Below, in pieces: positions 17,801 to 25,329 of a DNA stretch of 47,414 nucleotides. This stretch comes from Dehalococcoidia bacterium (GTDB lineage Bacteria > Chloroflexota > Dehalococcoidia > Lucifugimonadales > UBA2985), in NCBI GenBank assembly GCA_015661155.1, contig JACVQK010000007.1, positions 1-47,414 on the forward strand, written 5' to 3'. Position numbers and translations under genes: made by a program. A model generated the notes under the pieces. That model saw only the letters and a program-made list of their open reading frames with translations, had not been told where the DNA came from and did not search any database. The stretch's first letter is position 1; each line of letters starts with the position of its first letter.

Positions 17801-18052
17801 ATCAGCGACGGGAGGCCCCAGGACCGCGGCTACAGCAGGGAGGGGGTGGAGAAGGAGTACGCCATCCACGATACCAAGATGGCCCTCATCGAGGCCCGTC
17901 AGAAGGGGATCACTCCCTTCTGCCTGACGGTGGACAAGGAGGGCCACGACTACCTGAGGGCTATGTGCCAGGACATGGGGTACGAGGTCCTGGCGGACAT
18001 CTACGCCCTGCCCCGACGCCTGCCCACGCTGTACCGAAACCTGACCAGGTAA
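14840..18052 (+). CDS. Large VWA-domain protein, CbbO/NorD-like
   Basis: A 1070-residue protein starting with GTG. The C-terminal ~230 residues are a von Willebrand factor A domain with an intact MIDAS motif DMSAS near residues 851-855 and the later metal-site region LISDGRPQD. The middle region has the CbbO/NorD hallmarks: helical segments around EDYRLDHRVKVEYPGI and an acidic linker rich in glutamate. Residues 1-400 are repetitive alpha-helical, perhaps HEAT-like. CbbO/NorD proteins bridge the MoxR ATPase ring to its client enzyme. This one is longer than typical CbbO or NorD (about 600-800 residues) because of the helical N-terminal extension, which may bind a different client. Confidence 0.85.
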   Translation: MTFPAYEKETQPFPSEFASAFREARDAATGVLTEEEFKAWADCGLRMAKRAGRSWEAAREYFKASPALLRTLPFSYFMEWGYWGNVLVEESPVIAETYFRVGPEVVGSLDPWEVAEWAKLGRGLYTGSRQSSALCIRFFEASGDLLKILTLSELQHLMLLIESVGESSAEEAVALLSLSREVLPSLKEDTRACLSLLSALVREDWRQARGCLGVVREALPRVERVERARFLALAERLAGKGDTDIPTFLQEGSRALGHIDGYLHIHVLNLAEALAGINGGVVLDFLRGVPQVLQRISVKQLETWHDEGVTILKENPEGGSAFFRGESARSVEMLERLSTGVELGRIKETMRLYCRALTAMDVGIALPEEREAQIKGWVAQEKAMTGEAMVYLPLVVERFNNKEDNFDWFKVVATHQVAHLEFQSFLFSFNTPAVLFPNLRPQLALGENGEARAAGPTDIHRFFALFQDGPLARDIFTAVEDYRLDHRVKVEYPGIRKAYARVQANALEERPLIEEMPAREAMVELLIRFGLQVLLRDLTVPEQYLEGVRTLGEIVKPLSLPQASVEDTAEATIRLYQVISQIPNEAVPQQEGEKSNLPEEELGGEDMERMLKRLLESMLLSQSGEEQPYRSPPRVEYRGEFSPELMQLLSRLKESRTERGAKGKPMSKEDMERLLANANNLDLQAEQGELDQEGIFVTEVMKELGLEGTPDGSRPFNFPYDPTYDKEVEGNPLEVKEPFSFLYDEWDYRMADYRPRWCLLREKDMGEGDASFYATTMDSYATLVAQIRRQFEMVVPQGLHKNKKMQDGDEFDLDSVIEAMVDIRSGTTPDDKVYWRRNKVQRDVAVVFLLDMSASTAEAIDESRRTADDWDAPEDPLEYMFWLRTRRGEGVRRSYKRIIDVEKESLVLLCHALETIGDTYGIYGFSGYGRENVDFYVIKDIKEAFSERVKRRIDKASPLQATRMGPAIRHAVSKLEGIEARTKFFFLISDGRPQDRGYSREGVEKEYAIHDTKMALIEARQKGITPFCLTVDKEGHDYLRAMCQDMGYEVLADIYALPRRLPTLYRNLTR

Positions 18053-18124
18053 GGATAGGCATCTCTGCGGAGGAGTTCATCTACTCTTTGTTTTGGAATA
18101 TCCCCTACCTCACGAGACGCGGTT

Positions 18125-18673
18125 ATGGATAGCTCCCTGAAAAAAGAACGAGCAACCCTGGCAGGCGGATGTTTCTGGTGCCTGGAGGCCGTGTTCGAGC
18201 AGCTGAAAGGGGTGGAGCGGGTCGAATCCGGCTACATAGGCGGTCATCTGCCCAACCCTTCGTACCAACAGGTCTGTAGCGGGACTACAGGGCATGCCGA
18301 AGCGGTAGAGGTCAGTTTTGATCCTGGGATCATCTCTTACCGAGAGCTGCTGGAGGTGTTTTTCGCCATTCACGACCCCACGACCCAGAACCGCCAGGGG
18401 CCAGATGTGGGCACCCAGTACCGGTCGGCGATTTTCTACCATAGCCCCGATCAGGAAACCGTTGCCAGGGAGATCATGGCACGGCTATCAGCGTCGGGCA
18501 GCTGGATGCGTCCAGTTGTGACTGAGGTCGCGCCCTTCACCGCGTTTTACCCAGCCGAGGAGTACCACCGGGAGTACTACCGGCGTAACCCTGGCAACTC
18601 TTACTGTCAGGCAGTGATCGCGCCTAAAGTGTCCAAGTTTCGCAAGGAGCACCTGCCCAGGCTCAAGGCGTAG
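18125..18673 (+). CDS. msrA: Peptide-methionine (S)-S-oxide reductase
   Basis: A 182-residue MsrA repairing oxidised methionine. The catalytic GCFWC has its nucleophile at C16, and the family motifs SGYIGG, TTGHAEAVEV, HDPTTQNRQGPDVGTQYRSA (20 residues) and YHREYYRRNP are all present. The last region contains a further cysteine (NSYCQAVI), the likely resolving residue. It follows the VWA gene by 72 bases with no terminator visible, and may be read from the same transcript or its own. No msrB domain is fused. Confidence 0.95.
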   Translation: MDSSLKKERATLAGGCFWCLEAVFEQLKGVERVESGYIGGHLPNPSYQQVCSGTTGHAEAVEVSFDPGIISYRELLEVFFAIHDPTTQNRQGPDVGTQYRSAIFYHSPDQETVAREIMARLSASGSWMRPVVTEVAPFTAFYPAEEYHREYYRRNPGNSYCQAVIAPKVSKFRKEHLPRLKA

Positions 18674-18745
18674 CCACCACTTCTGGTCAGCAAAGAGCTG
18701 TTGCCCGCCCAAACACCCTTGACCAGCCCAATACCTGCTAGCAGG

Positions 18746-18994
18746 CTAAGAGCGAAATAGCTCTTCCAGTAGAGTTGAGCGGTCAGTCTCTAGATAGCTG
18801 GCAACATCGGCGAGGATGGTGCTGAGGGTCCCGACCTTCAGTGGGGAATGCCTCGGTATGCTGATGTGGTGCTCTTTGCCCTTGATCCTGGAGGTCAGCC
18901 GTAAGTGACTTCCTGTTTGCCTCGTAACATCATATCCGTAATTGTGGAGTAACGCTGCCAACTCCGTGCCCGAAAGGTCACGAGGGAGCTTCAA
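18746..18994 (-). CDS. hicA: HicA-type mRNA interferase toxin
   Basis: An 82-residue protein of the HicA/YcfA family beginning with TTG at 18994. The start is set by overlap with hicB: the hicB stop TGA and the TTG share the sequence TTGA. The protein opens LKLPRDLSGTELAALLHNYG and carries the catalytic GSHLRL histidine motif of the double-stranded-RNA-binding-like fold, and IPRHSPLKVGTL. HicA cleaves mRNA until bound by HicB. A longer frame to 19066 overlaps hicB entirely and would add unrelated residues. Codons after the core (ASYLETDRSTLLEELFRS) form a short helical tail. Confidence 0.85.
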   Translation of the reverse strand: MKLPRDLSGTELAALLHNYGYDVTRQTGSHLRLTSRIKGKEHHISIPRHSPLKVGTLSTILADVASYLETDRSTLLEELFRS

Positions 18995-19203
18995 ACGGCG
19001 ATAACCTCGTCCTTGACAAGGTGCAGGCGAATCACCCGCGGTCGATCCTTCTCTTCGAAATGGCATCGGACGGCGTCCTGGACCATACTCCTCAACTCGT
19101 CCAGCGACTCGGCCTGAGTGAAGATGGAATAGCCAAGGGCCCTGGCCTCATAGCCTCCCTCGGGTGACTCCTCTACTATAAAAATGATTTCACTAGCGCT
19201 CAT
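18991..19203 (-). CDS. hicB: HicB-like antitoxin
   Basis: A 70-residue protein with the HicB half-fold: IIFIVEESPEGGYEARALG followed by SIFTQAESLDELRSMVQDAV. It lacks the C-terminal DNA-binding helix-turn-helix or ribbon-helix-helix of longer HicB antitoxins. The gene order antitoxin-toxin with translational coupling (TTGA) is that of type II systems where antitoxin is made first. The ATG follows GAGAGG, and a perfect TATAAT lies 23 bases upstream. A role in silencing the downstream HicA is inferred from the pairing. Confidence 0.85.
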   Translation of the reverse strand: MSASEIIFIVEESPEGGYEARALGYSIFTQAESLDELRSMVQDAVRCHFEEKDRPRVIRLHLVKDEVIAV

Positions 19204-19225
19204 TTGAGTACCCTCTCAGGTTGAG

Positions 19226-19231
19226 ATTATA
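19226..19231 (-). promoter_or_regulatory. Consensus -10 box upstream of hicBA
   Basis: On the leftward strand a perfect TATAAT lies 23 bases before the hicB ATG. No convincing -35 hexamer occurs at 16-18 bases, which may mean the promoter needs an activator or is weak. Confidence 0.45.
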
Positions 19232-19321
19232 CCTTATCCTCAGATGGATTGCCGAGCTTGTGCTTCCCTGAACTCGCCATGAGCGGTGGCTGTCCCACAA
19301 GGGCACTTTCGCAGAGGCCTG

Positions 19322-20557
19322 CTACCCCCTGAGACGGCACAGGAGACGCCACAGTTCCAGGAGGGCGTGGGTGGTGGCCCTCTGCTTGACCAGAGACCGC
19401 GGCTGGGGATAGCGCCGGCTGAAGGAGAGGATGCCTCCCGGATACGCCAGTCCGATGTGCACCGTGCCCGCGGGCTTTCCCTCCAGCTCCCCGGGCCCGG
19501 CGACTCCGGTGGTGCCTATCCCCAGGTCTGCTCCGGTGCGGTCTCGGGCTGCTCTGGCCATGTCCTCGGCTACCTGGGAGCTGACGGCTCCGTGCTCCCG
19601 TATCAGGGCGGGGTCCACTCCCCAGGCTATCTTGATGTCGTTGGAGTAGGCCACGAGTCCGCCACGGAAGTAGTCGGAGCTGCCTGGCACCTGGGTGATG
19701 GTATGGGCCAAAAGCCCTCCGGTGCACGATTCCATGGTGGCCAGGGTAAGCCCCTGCTCCCTCAGCTCCTTCCCAATCTGCTCCTCCAAGAGCTGCTCGT
19801 CCGCACCCCAGATGTACTCCCCCACGAGGCGTCTTATCTCCGCCTCCACGGGTGAGACCAGCTTCTGGGCCTCGTCGCTGCTGGGGGCCCTGACCCTTAT
19901 TCGCAGCTGGATTCCCTGGGGCTGGGCATAGATTCCCAGGCTGGCGTTGGGGAGGTGGAAGAGGGGGAGGAGCATATCGTTCATGGTCGCCTCCGCCAGG
20001 CCGAAGGTCTTCACGATGCGGGTGAGAATGACCGTCTCTGGAGCGAGGAGGCGCAGATGCGGCTGCACCTCCGTCTGCCACATTGGGTACAGCTCGGTGG
20101 GAGGGCCTGGCATGGCGATGACGATTTTCCCGCCCTTCTCCACCCACCATCCTGGAGCCGTGCCCAGGAGGTTGGGGATGAGGCGTGCGGAGGGGATGAG
20201 GTTGGCCTGTTTGACGTTGCCGCCGGGCATGGGGATGCCCCTTCGTCGAAAGGTCTCCTTCAGACCCTCCAGGGATTGGGGGTCTACGTGGAGGGTTTCG
20301 CCCAGAAGCTGGGCAATGGCCTCTCGGGTGAGGTCATCCTCAGTGGGGCCCAGGCCCCCGGTGGTGAGGATGAGGTCTGAGCGGTGGAACGCCTGCTCCA
20401 GGGCCTGCACCAGGGAGTCCAGGTCATCCGGGGCCTGGGTGATGCGTTGCAACTCAATGCCCATGGGGGGTAGGTGGGCTGCCAGGTAGGGGGCGTTGGT
20501 ATCCACCAGCTCTCCCATGATGAGCTCTGTGCCAATGGAGAGGATGTCTGCTTTCAA
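19322..20557 (-). CDS. cinA: CinA family protein (nicotinamide-nucleotide amidase / ADP-ribose pyrophosphatase)
   Basis: A 411-residue two-domain protein. Residues 1-170 form the molybdopterin-binding-like COG1058 domain (SIGTELIMGELVDTN and TTGGLGPTEDDLT), which has ADP-ribose pyrophosphatase activity in characterised members. The C-terminal ~160 residues form the PncC amidase domain (ATMESCTGGLLAHTIT, GTTGVAGPGELEGKPAGTVH), which recycles NMN by deamidation. Length and domain order are typical. The protein takes part in pyridine nucleotide salvage and in some species in competence. It is followed by the 118-bp gap before hicB and preceded by a repeat copy. Confidence 0.95.
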   Translation of the reverse strand: MKADILSIGTELIMGELVDTNAPYLAAHLPPMGIELQRITQAPDDLDSLVQALEQAFHRSDLILTTGGLGPTEDDLTREAIAQLLGETLHVDPQSLEGLKETFRRRGIPMPGGNVKQANLIPSARLIPNLLGTAPGWWVEKGGKIVIAMPGPPTELYPMWQTEVQPHLRLLAPETVILTRIVKTFGLAEATMNDMLLPLFHLPNASLGIYAQPQGIQLRIRVRAPSSDEAQKLVSPVEAEIRRLVGEYIWGADEQLLEEQIGKELREQGLTLATMESCTGGLLAHTITQVPGSSDYFRGGLVAYSNDIKIAWGVDPALIREHGAVSSQVAEDMARAARDRTGADLGIGTTGVAGPGELEGKPAGTVHIGLAYPGGILSFSRRYPQPRSLVKQRATTHALLELWRLLCRLRG

Positions 20558-20569
20558 GGTTGTCTCTTG

Positions 20570-20720
20570 GCAGGGCGTTGAAAAACCCTTTCGACCATCC
20601 CCCTAGCCCCCTTCCTGGCCAGGAAGGGGGAAGATTTTGAATCTGGGGGACACCCCCAGACCCCCGTCAAAGGGGCTTCGCCCCTCTGCACTCCCCATTA
20701 CGAGAGTTTTCAGACAAGTA
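20570..20720 (+). repeat. Intergenic hairpin-train repeat, module A copy
   Basis: It begins GGCAGGGCGTTGAAAAACCC, includes the perfect 24-bp palindrome at 20607-20630, the TCTGGGGG-aca-CCCCCAGA stem and a GGGGCTTCGCCCC stem, and ends GTTTTCAGACAAG. Module B is absent. It fills most of the 202-bp interval between cinA and the DUF4340 gene, which read in the same leftward direction. Confidence 0.8.
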
Positions 20721-20759
20721 CGTTGTTTCTGACCTTCAGTGCTGGGGGCGATTCCAGAG

Positions 20760-21755
20760 CTAGCCTGCGCTCCCCTGGATGGCAGTATGGGGATAGGAGG
20801 GATTGGCTGCTATGGCCTGGAGGGCCTCCACCCAGGCGGCGTCCACCTGGAAGACGTCCGGGACGCCCTCCGCCTGGAACGCCTGGGCGTAGTACCCCTC
20901 GCCGTCATCGGTGGGCAGGCCGATCTTTATGAGGAGCTCATTGATGACGTTGACGTTGGCCTGCTGAGAATCCTGGGTCCTGAGGAACAGGGAGAGGGAG
21001 GGCTCGTCCAGGCCGTACTTGGAGATGTCGCTGGGGCTGTACGCCACCAGTTTCTGGAAGGAGGGTCTTCTCAGGGAGGCGAATATGGAAGGTAGCTGGG
21101 CTTCATCCACGGGGGTCTTCTCCTCATCGGCGAAGCGCCAGCCATCCTCGGCTTTCGTCAGGGTGACCTTTTGCCCCTCCCTTTGCAGCTCGATGTCTGT
21201 GACTATGGAGGTGTCGACGCTGTAGTACCATAGGGGATAGGGAGGCTCGGAGATGAGGCGCGCCATGATCTCTCCCCAGCTGGTCACGATGGTGAATATC
21301 CGGGGTATGCCCTCAATCTGGGCATAGACGCCGACCCCGTCGGGGGTGAGGGCCCCCAGGAGTATTGGGAGGACCTCGCCGTTCTTCAGGTCCACCTCGA
21401 TGGTTATGGGAGGGAAGTCCAGGCCGTAGGGTGCCAGGTCGGTGGGTTGCTCTTCCAGAAGAAGGCGGGTGACTTTCGGGCCGCTCAGGAGGAGGGTCAC
21501 TCCCCCCCAGCGGTCCATGTTAACGGGCATACCCTCGGGCCGCTCGAAGTACCACCGATTGTCCTCCCTCAGGATGAAGACGGCCTCCTCTCCCAGCCTG
21601 GTGACGGCGATGCGGTTGATGTCGTCCATATCGATGCTGTAGAACCAGGGTGGCTCCTCTTTGGGTTCGGTGGTTTCCCCGATCTGAACAAAGAAGACAT
21701 AGCCTGCTACCAGGGCCAGGACGAGGATGAGGATGACGGAGGTGCGAACGTTCAC
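20760..21755 (-). CDS. DUF4340 domain protein, exporter-associated
   Basis: A 331-residue protein starting with GTG behind GAGG. One N-terminal membrane helix (about residues 7-24, VILILVLALVAGYVFFVQ) anchors two or more repeats of a beta-rich DUF4340 unit outside the membrane. The repeat is seen as paired phrases such as RIAVTRLGEEAVFILREDNRW and VTLTKAEDGWRFADEEKTP (given in part). It is the last gene of a four-gene leftward operon with an ABC ATPase, a permease and a GldG-like protein; DUF4340 commonly follows GldG-like genes. Its biochemical role is unknown. Confidence 0.8.
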   Translation of the reverse strand: MNVRTSVILILVLALVAGYVFFVQIGETTEPKEEPPWFYSIDMDDINRIAVTRLGEEAVFILREDNRWYFERPEGMPVNMDRWGGVTLLLSGPKVTRLLLEEQPTDLAPYGLDFPPITIEVDLKNGEVLPILLGALTPDGVGVYAQIEGIPRIFTIVTSWGEIMARLISEPPYPLWYYSVDTSIVTDIELQREGQKVTLTKAEDGWRFADEEKTPVDEAQLPSIFASLRRPSFQKLVAYSPSDISKYGLDEPSLSLFLRTQDSQQANVNVINELLIKIGLPTDDGEGYYAQAFQAEGVPDVFQVDAAWVEALQAIAANPSYPHTAIQGSAG

Positions 21756-21765
21756 GGCGTCTTCC

Positions 21766-23484
21766 TCACCGTCTCCGCCACCAGGCGATCCCAGCCAGCA
21801 TGAGGACTCCGACAGGCAGAAGGAACCAGCTGGAGTAGCGGATGAAGTCGAACTCCCTCTTGGTGATTATGAGGTCTCGGAAGACCTGGGGTTTGGCCCT
21901 GATGGAGATCAGCTCGTAGCTCTGGGTCAGCCAGTCCACCGCGTTGAGGAAGAGGTCACTGTTGCTGAAGGCGAAGTAGAACTCGTTGGAGGCGAAGTCC
22001 GAGTCTCCGAAGACCACGATGGAGGCGACTTTTGCGTCGGCGGTGAACTCAACGGGGTCTGCTCCCACCGGGGCGAGGGCTTCCACTGCCATGGCAATGA
22101 TGTGCGGGCCGGGCACAGCCTCTTCCCCCGAGCAGTCGGACTGGTCGGCCTTGGTGGTGACGCAGCTGAAGAGCGAGGTGGTTGCCAGGGGTGTGAGGCG
22201 AATGTTCACCTCATCGGGGTTAGGAGGCAACCCCTCGGGGGCCCTCTTTATGACGTCCTGGATGGCGGCGGCCTGGGTGAAGAAGGTGTCGTCCAGGGGT
22301 TGGGTGATGGGGTCGTCGGGGTTGTACTGGCCACGGCGCAGTATGGGGCTTCTGGGATCGCCGCTGGCTGAGCTGTCCGGGTCCACGATGACCCCTTCCA
22401 TCATGTTCATCCCCCAAAGGTTGAAGAGGGTGTTTATGTCCGCCTGGACGGCGTCGTCTACGAGGAACATGACGCTTCCGCCGTTCCTCAGGTAGTCGTT
22501 GATCTTCTCCTCCTCGTCAAGGAGGAAACTCCCCGTGGGGCCGGCGATGATGAGAACAGCGGCCTCCGCCACGCCGCACGGTTGATCCGGGTCTCCCGTT
22601 GGCATGGCCTCTGCCTGTTTTAGGTTGATGGTACACACCCGATAGCTGTCCCCCACCAGGCCCGTCCGAGCGAAGCCGAAACCCTTGCTTCCCACTTCCG
22701 TGTCTTCGGTGTTGCCCTCCCCGTGGCCCGTGGTGAAGTAGACCGTTTTCTGCTTGGTGCCGGTGGTGATGAGGAGGGAGGCCACCAGGTCCTGCTCGGA
22801 GAGTATGAACTCGTCCTCGTACAGGAAGGGGGTTAGCCGAAAGGGGTTGCCCTGGGATTCGGGGGCAGTGAAGACGATAGTGGGGTACTGGGTGACGCCA
22901 TCCTGCCGGGCCAGGGAGGGTTTCAGGTCCGGGTCGATGAACTCGTAGGTGAACTCCCGGTTGAGGCGGTTGAACTCGTAGAAGAAGTCGTCGACACGGC
23001 GCTTGACCAGCTCCTGGCGGCTGTCATCGGGTTTGAAGTAGCCCCTGGCCTCCACGGGCTCCTTCAGCTCCTTGACGACCTCTCTGGTCTGACGTGCCAG
23101 GGTGAACTGCCTGGTGGCGGTGAGGTCCATCCGGTAGGAGTTCTCAAAGGAGATAAAGCCCGCCAGTACCAGTATGGATAGCAAAGACACCACCATCACC
23201 AGGGTGTTGGTGGTGTATCGCCCTGTGCGGGCGGTGACGGCTTTTCTTACGGCGGGGAGGTGAGTGACCAGGGATGTGGCCAGCATCAGGAGGGCGAGGT
23301 ACACCAGGATGAGGGCGGGGGTGCGCAGCTCCCGGATGGTGAGCAGTATCACCAGCCCTCCGGCCAGGATCACCACCCCCGCGAGAGAGAGGATGGAGCC
23401 CGCCTCCACCAGCAAGAGGCCCAGTTTCCTGGGGGTGAGGGGTCTGCTCCCATCGGGCCCTTTCCCCTGGGGTGCCCTTCCCAT
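21766..23484 (-). CDS. GldG-like ABC transporter auxiliary protein
   Basis: A 572-residue protein with an IFT52/GldG-type domain. Membrane helices occur near residues 27-50, 55-75 and 92-112, and again at the C-terminus (about 548-566), with the large soluble part between them outside the membrane. Family features include RMDLTATRQFTLARQTREVV (20 residues), the VYFTTGHGEGN motif near the middle and INDYLRNGGSVMFLVD. In Bacteroidota GldG works with GldA and GldF in gliding; elsewhere the same set occurs without gliding and its substrate is unknown. It follows the permease gene with one base between stop and start, so the operon is tightly coupled. Confidence 0.85.
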   Translation of the reverse strand: MGRAPQGKGPDGSRPLTPRKLGLLLVEAGSILSLAGVVILAGGLVILLTIRELRTPALILVYLALLMLATSLVTHLPAVRKAVTARTGRYTTNTLVMVVSLLSILVLAGFISFENSYRMDLTATRQFTLARQTREVVKELKEPVEARGYFKPDDSRQELVKRRVDDFFYEFNRLNREFTYEFIDPDLKPSLARQDGVTQYPTIVFTAPESQGNPFRLTPFLYEDEFILSEQDLVASLLITTGTKQKTVYFTTGHGEGNTEDTEVGSKGFGFARTGLVGDSYRVCTINLKQAEAMPTGDPDQPCGVAEAAVLIIAGPTGSFLLDEEEKINDYLRNGGSVMFLVDDAVQADINTLFNLWGMNMMEGVIVDPDSSASGDPRSPILRRGQYNPDDPITQPLDDTFFTQAAAIQDVIKRAPEGLPPNPDEVNIRLTPLATTSLFSCVTTKADQSDCSGEEAVPGPHIIAMAVEALAPVGADPVEFTADAKVASIVVFGDSDFASNEFYFAFSNSDLFLNAVDWLTQSYELISIRAKPQVFRDLIITKREFDFIRYSSWFLLPVGVLMLAGIAWWRRR

Positions 23485-23485
23485 G

Positions 23486-24199
23486 CTATCTCCACCTCCT
23501 GGATTCCAGGGAGCGGACGGTGAGGAAGAGCAGGAAGAGGGTAAAGGTGAGGTAGTACACCAGGTCGTGGGTATCTATCACGCCCCGGGCGAAGTCCTCG
23601 AAGTGGTTGGTGATGGAGAGCTGACGGACGATCTCGCCGAAGACGCCGCCCAGGTAGGATTCGGCCTCGCCGATGATGAGCAGGAGGATGAGAATCCCGA
23701 TGGACACCACGGCGGCCACGATCTGGTTTCCCGTGAGGGAGGAGGCCAGTAGCCCCACGGAGATGGCGGCCATGCTGAAGAGGATGAGGCCCAGGTATCC
23801 GCTCAGGATGGGGCCCATGTCCGGGGATCCGAACCACGTGAGAAGAAGGACCAGGTAGAGGGTAGGAACCAGGGTGGACACCAGGCTGGCCAGGGCAGCC
23901 AGGAATTTCCCCAGGACGATCTCGTAGTCGCGCACGGGGGCGGTCATGAGCAGCTCCAGGGTTCCCAGCTTCTGCTCCTCGGCCAGGAGCCGCATGGTGA
24001 TAACGGGAGCCAGGAGGGCGAAGATGAGGGTGCTGGGTAAGAGGAATCCCCGTATGGTGGCTTCGGGCAGGACTCCGCTGATGCTGGAGACGAAGTTGTA
24101 GGAGGCCAGGGCGGTGTAGACGGCGATGATGATGTACGCCATGGGGGAGGCGAAGTAGGTCTTCGTCTCCTTCCATGCGATGGTGAGGGTGTTCTTCAT
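23486..24199 (-). CDS. ABC-2 type permease (GldF-like)
   Basis: A 237-residue membrane protein with six hydrophobic segments. The N-terminal phrase NTLTIAWKETKTYFASPMAY (20 residues) and the central RLLAEEQKLGTLELLMTAPV are hallmarks of ABC-2 permeases linked to GldG/DUF4340. The start overlaps the ATPase stop by four bases. It supplies the membrane pore of the exporter. Confidence 0.88.
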   Translation of the reverse strand: MKNTLTIAWKETKTYFASPMAYIIIAVYTALASYNFVSSISGVLPEATIRGFLLPSTLIFALLAPVITMRLLAEEQKLGTLELLMTAPVRDYEIVLGKFLAALASLVSTLVPTLYLVLLLTWFGSPDMGPILSGYLGLILFSMAAISVGLLASSLTGNQIVAAVVSIGILILLLIIGEAESYLGGVFGEIVRQLSITNHFEDFARGVIDTHDLVYYLTFTLFLLFLTVRSLESRRWR

Positions 24200-25161
24200 G
24201 GCTGGTCCGCCTCTTTAGCGGTGAGGCGCAGGAAGATGTCCTCCAGGCTCATGTATACGGGTTGCAGCCTGAGGAGGCCCCATCCCTTTTGAGCTACCAG
24301 GGTGGCGATTTGCTCCCTCAGGTCGGCGCCGTGAACGGACTCCACGTTGTAGCTCACCACGTCTCCCGATCCGGTGCGGGTCACCTCTCTTACCCCCCGG
24401 ATGTTGCGCAGGGCCGTCATCACCTGGGCGACGGGCCCCCGAATGTCCATCTCGATGCGCTCCGTTCCCCTGAGACGCTCTGAGAGGTTTCCCGGCCGGT
24501 CGATAGCCACCACCCGGCCTTCGTGGATGATGATCACCCGCTCGCAGACCATGCTCACCTCGGGCAGGATGTGGGTGCTGAGGATGACAGTGTGCTCCCC
24601 CCCGAAGCTCTTTATCAGGTTGCGGGTCTCCACCACCTGAATGGGGTCTATTCCAATGGTGGGCTCGTCCAGTATGAGGACGTCGGGCTCGTGGAGGATG
24701 GCCTGGGCAATGCCCACTCGCTGCCTGAACCCTTTGGACAGCTTGCCGATGAGGGAGGACTGGTACTCCTCCAGGTGACATATGCCGATGACCTCGCTGA
24801 CACGCAGCCGGCGCTGTCGCCTGCTCATGCCCCGGATGGCCCCCATGAAGTCCAGGTAGTCCTCAACGGTCATCTCGGTGTACAGGGGCACCGTCTCCGG
24901 GAGATACCCTATGTGCCTGCGGGCATCCAGGGAGTCGTCCACCACGTCGTAGCCCGCTATAGAGGCGGAGCCTGAGGTGGGGGGCATGAACCCCGTGAGG
25001 ATACGCATGGTGGTGGTCTTGCCGGCGGCGTTGGGCCCCAGGAAACCCAGCACCTCGCCCTTGTTCACGGTGAAGCTGATGCCTTCAATGGCGGGGAAGT
25101 CGCCATAGTACTTGGTGAGGTCTCTGACCTCGATCATGGGTGGGGCTGCTGTTTCCTGCAT
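24196..25161 (-). CDS. ABC transporter ATP-binding protein (GldA-like)
   Basis: A 321-residue ATPase starting at the ATG at 25161 behind AAGG. Walker A GPNAAGKTT lies at residues 42-50, the signature LSKGFRQRVGIAQA and Walker B VLILDEPTIGID follow. After the ~220-residue ABC fold comes a C-terminal domain of about 90 residues (RIEMDIRGPVAQVMTALRN) typical of ATPases in exporters with GldG/DUF4340. A GTG ten codons upstream would lengthen the protein but lacks a ribosome binding site. A strong leftward promoter lies at 25209-25237. It is the first gene of the four-gene operon. Confidence 0.9.
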   Translation of the reverse strand: MQETAAPPMIEVRDLTKYYGDFPAIEGISFTVNKGEVLGFLGPNAAGKTTTMRILTGFMPPTSGSASIAGYDVVDDSLDARRHIGYLPETVPLYTEMTVEDYLDFMGAIRGMSRRQRRLRVSEVIGICHLEEYQSSLIGKLSKGFRQRVGIAQAILHEPDVLILDEPTIGIDPIQVVETRNLIKSFGGEHTVILSTHILPEVSMVCERVIIIHEGRVVAIDRPGNLSERLRGTERIEMDIRGPVAQVMTALRNIRGVREVTRTGSGDVVSYNVESVHGADLREQIATLVAQKGWGLLRLQPVYMSLEDIFLRLTAKEADQP

Positions 25162-25208
25162 AGAGTGCCTTTTGGGTGGACGAGGTTTCACCTGGGTGGT
25201 GCTAATGG

Positions 25209-25237
25209 ATTATAGCTATACGGCCCCTCCGCTTCAA
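25209..25237 (-). promoter_or_regulatory. Promoter of the GldA/F/G-like exporter operon
   Basis: On the leftward strand TTGAAG (25237-25232), a 17-base spacer and a perfect TATAAT (25214-25209) lie about 50 bases before the ATPase start. Spacing and match make this a good vegetative promoter. Confidence 0.6.
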
Positions 25238-25329
25238 GGGGGGCAGACATAAACTGGTCGCGTCTATGGGGAGCGGTGTAATATCCAAGGAGAAGTCCCT
25301 CCCAGGCGAGACGGAAACCAGGAGCGATA

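Noticed and set aside
13327-18052. RuBisCO activase (CbbQO) assignment
   Set aside because: No RuBisCO genes are in the window and the VWA protein is much longer than CbbO, so only the broader MoxR/VWA call is supported.
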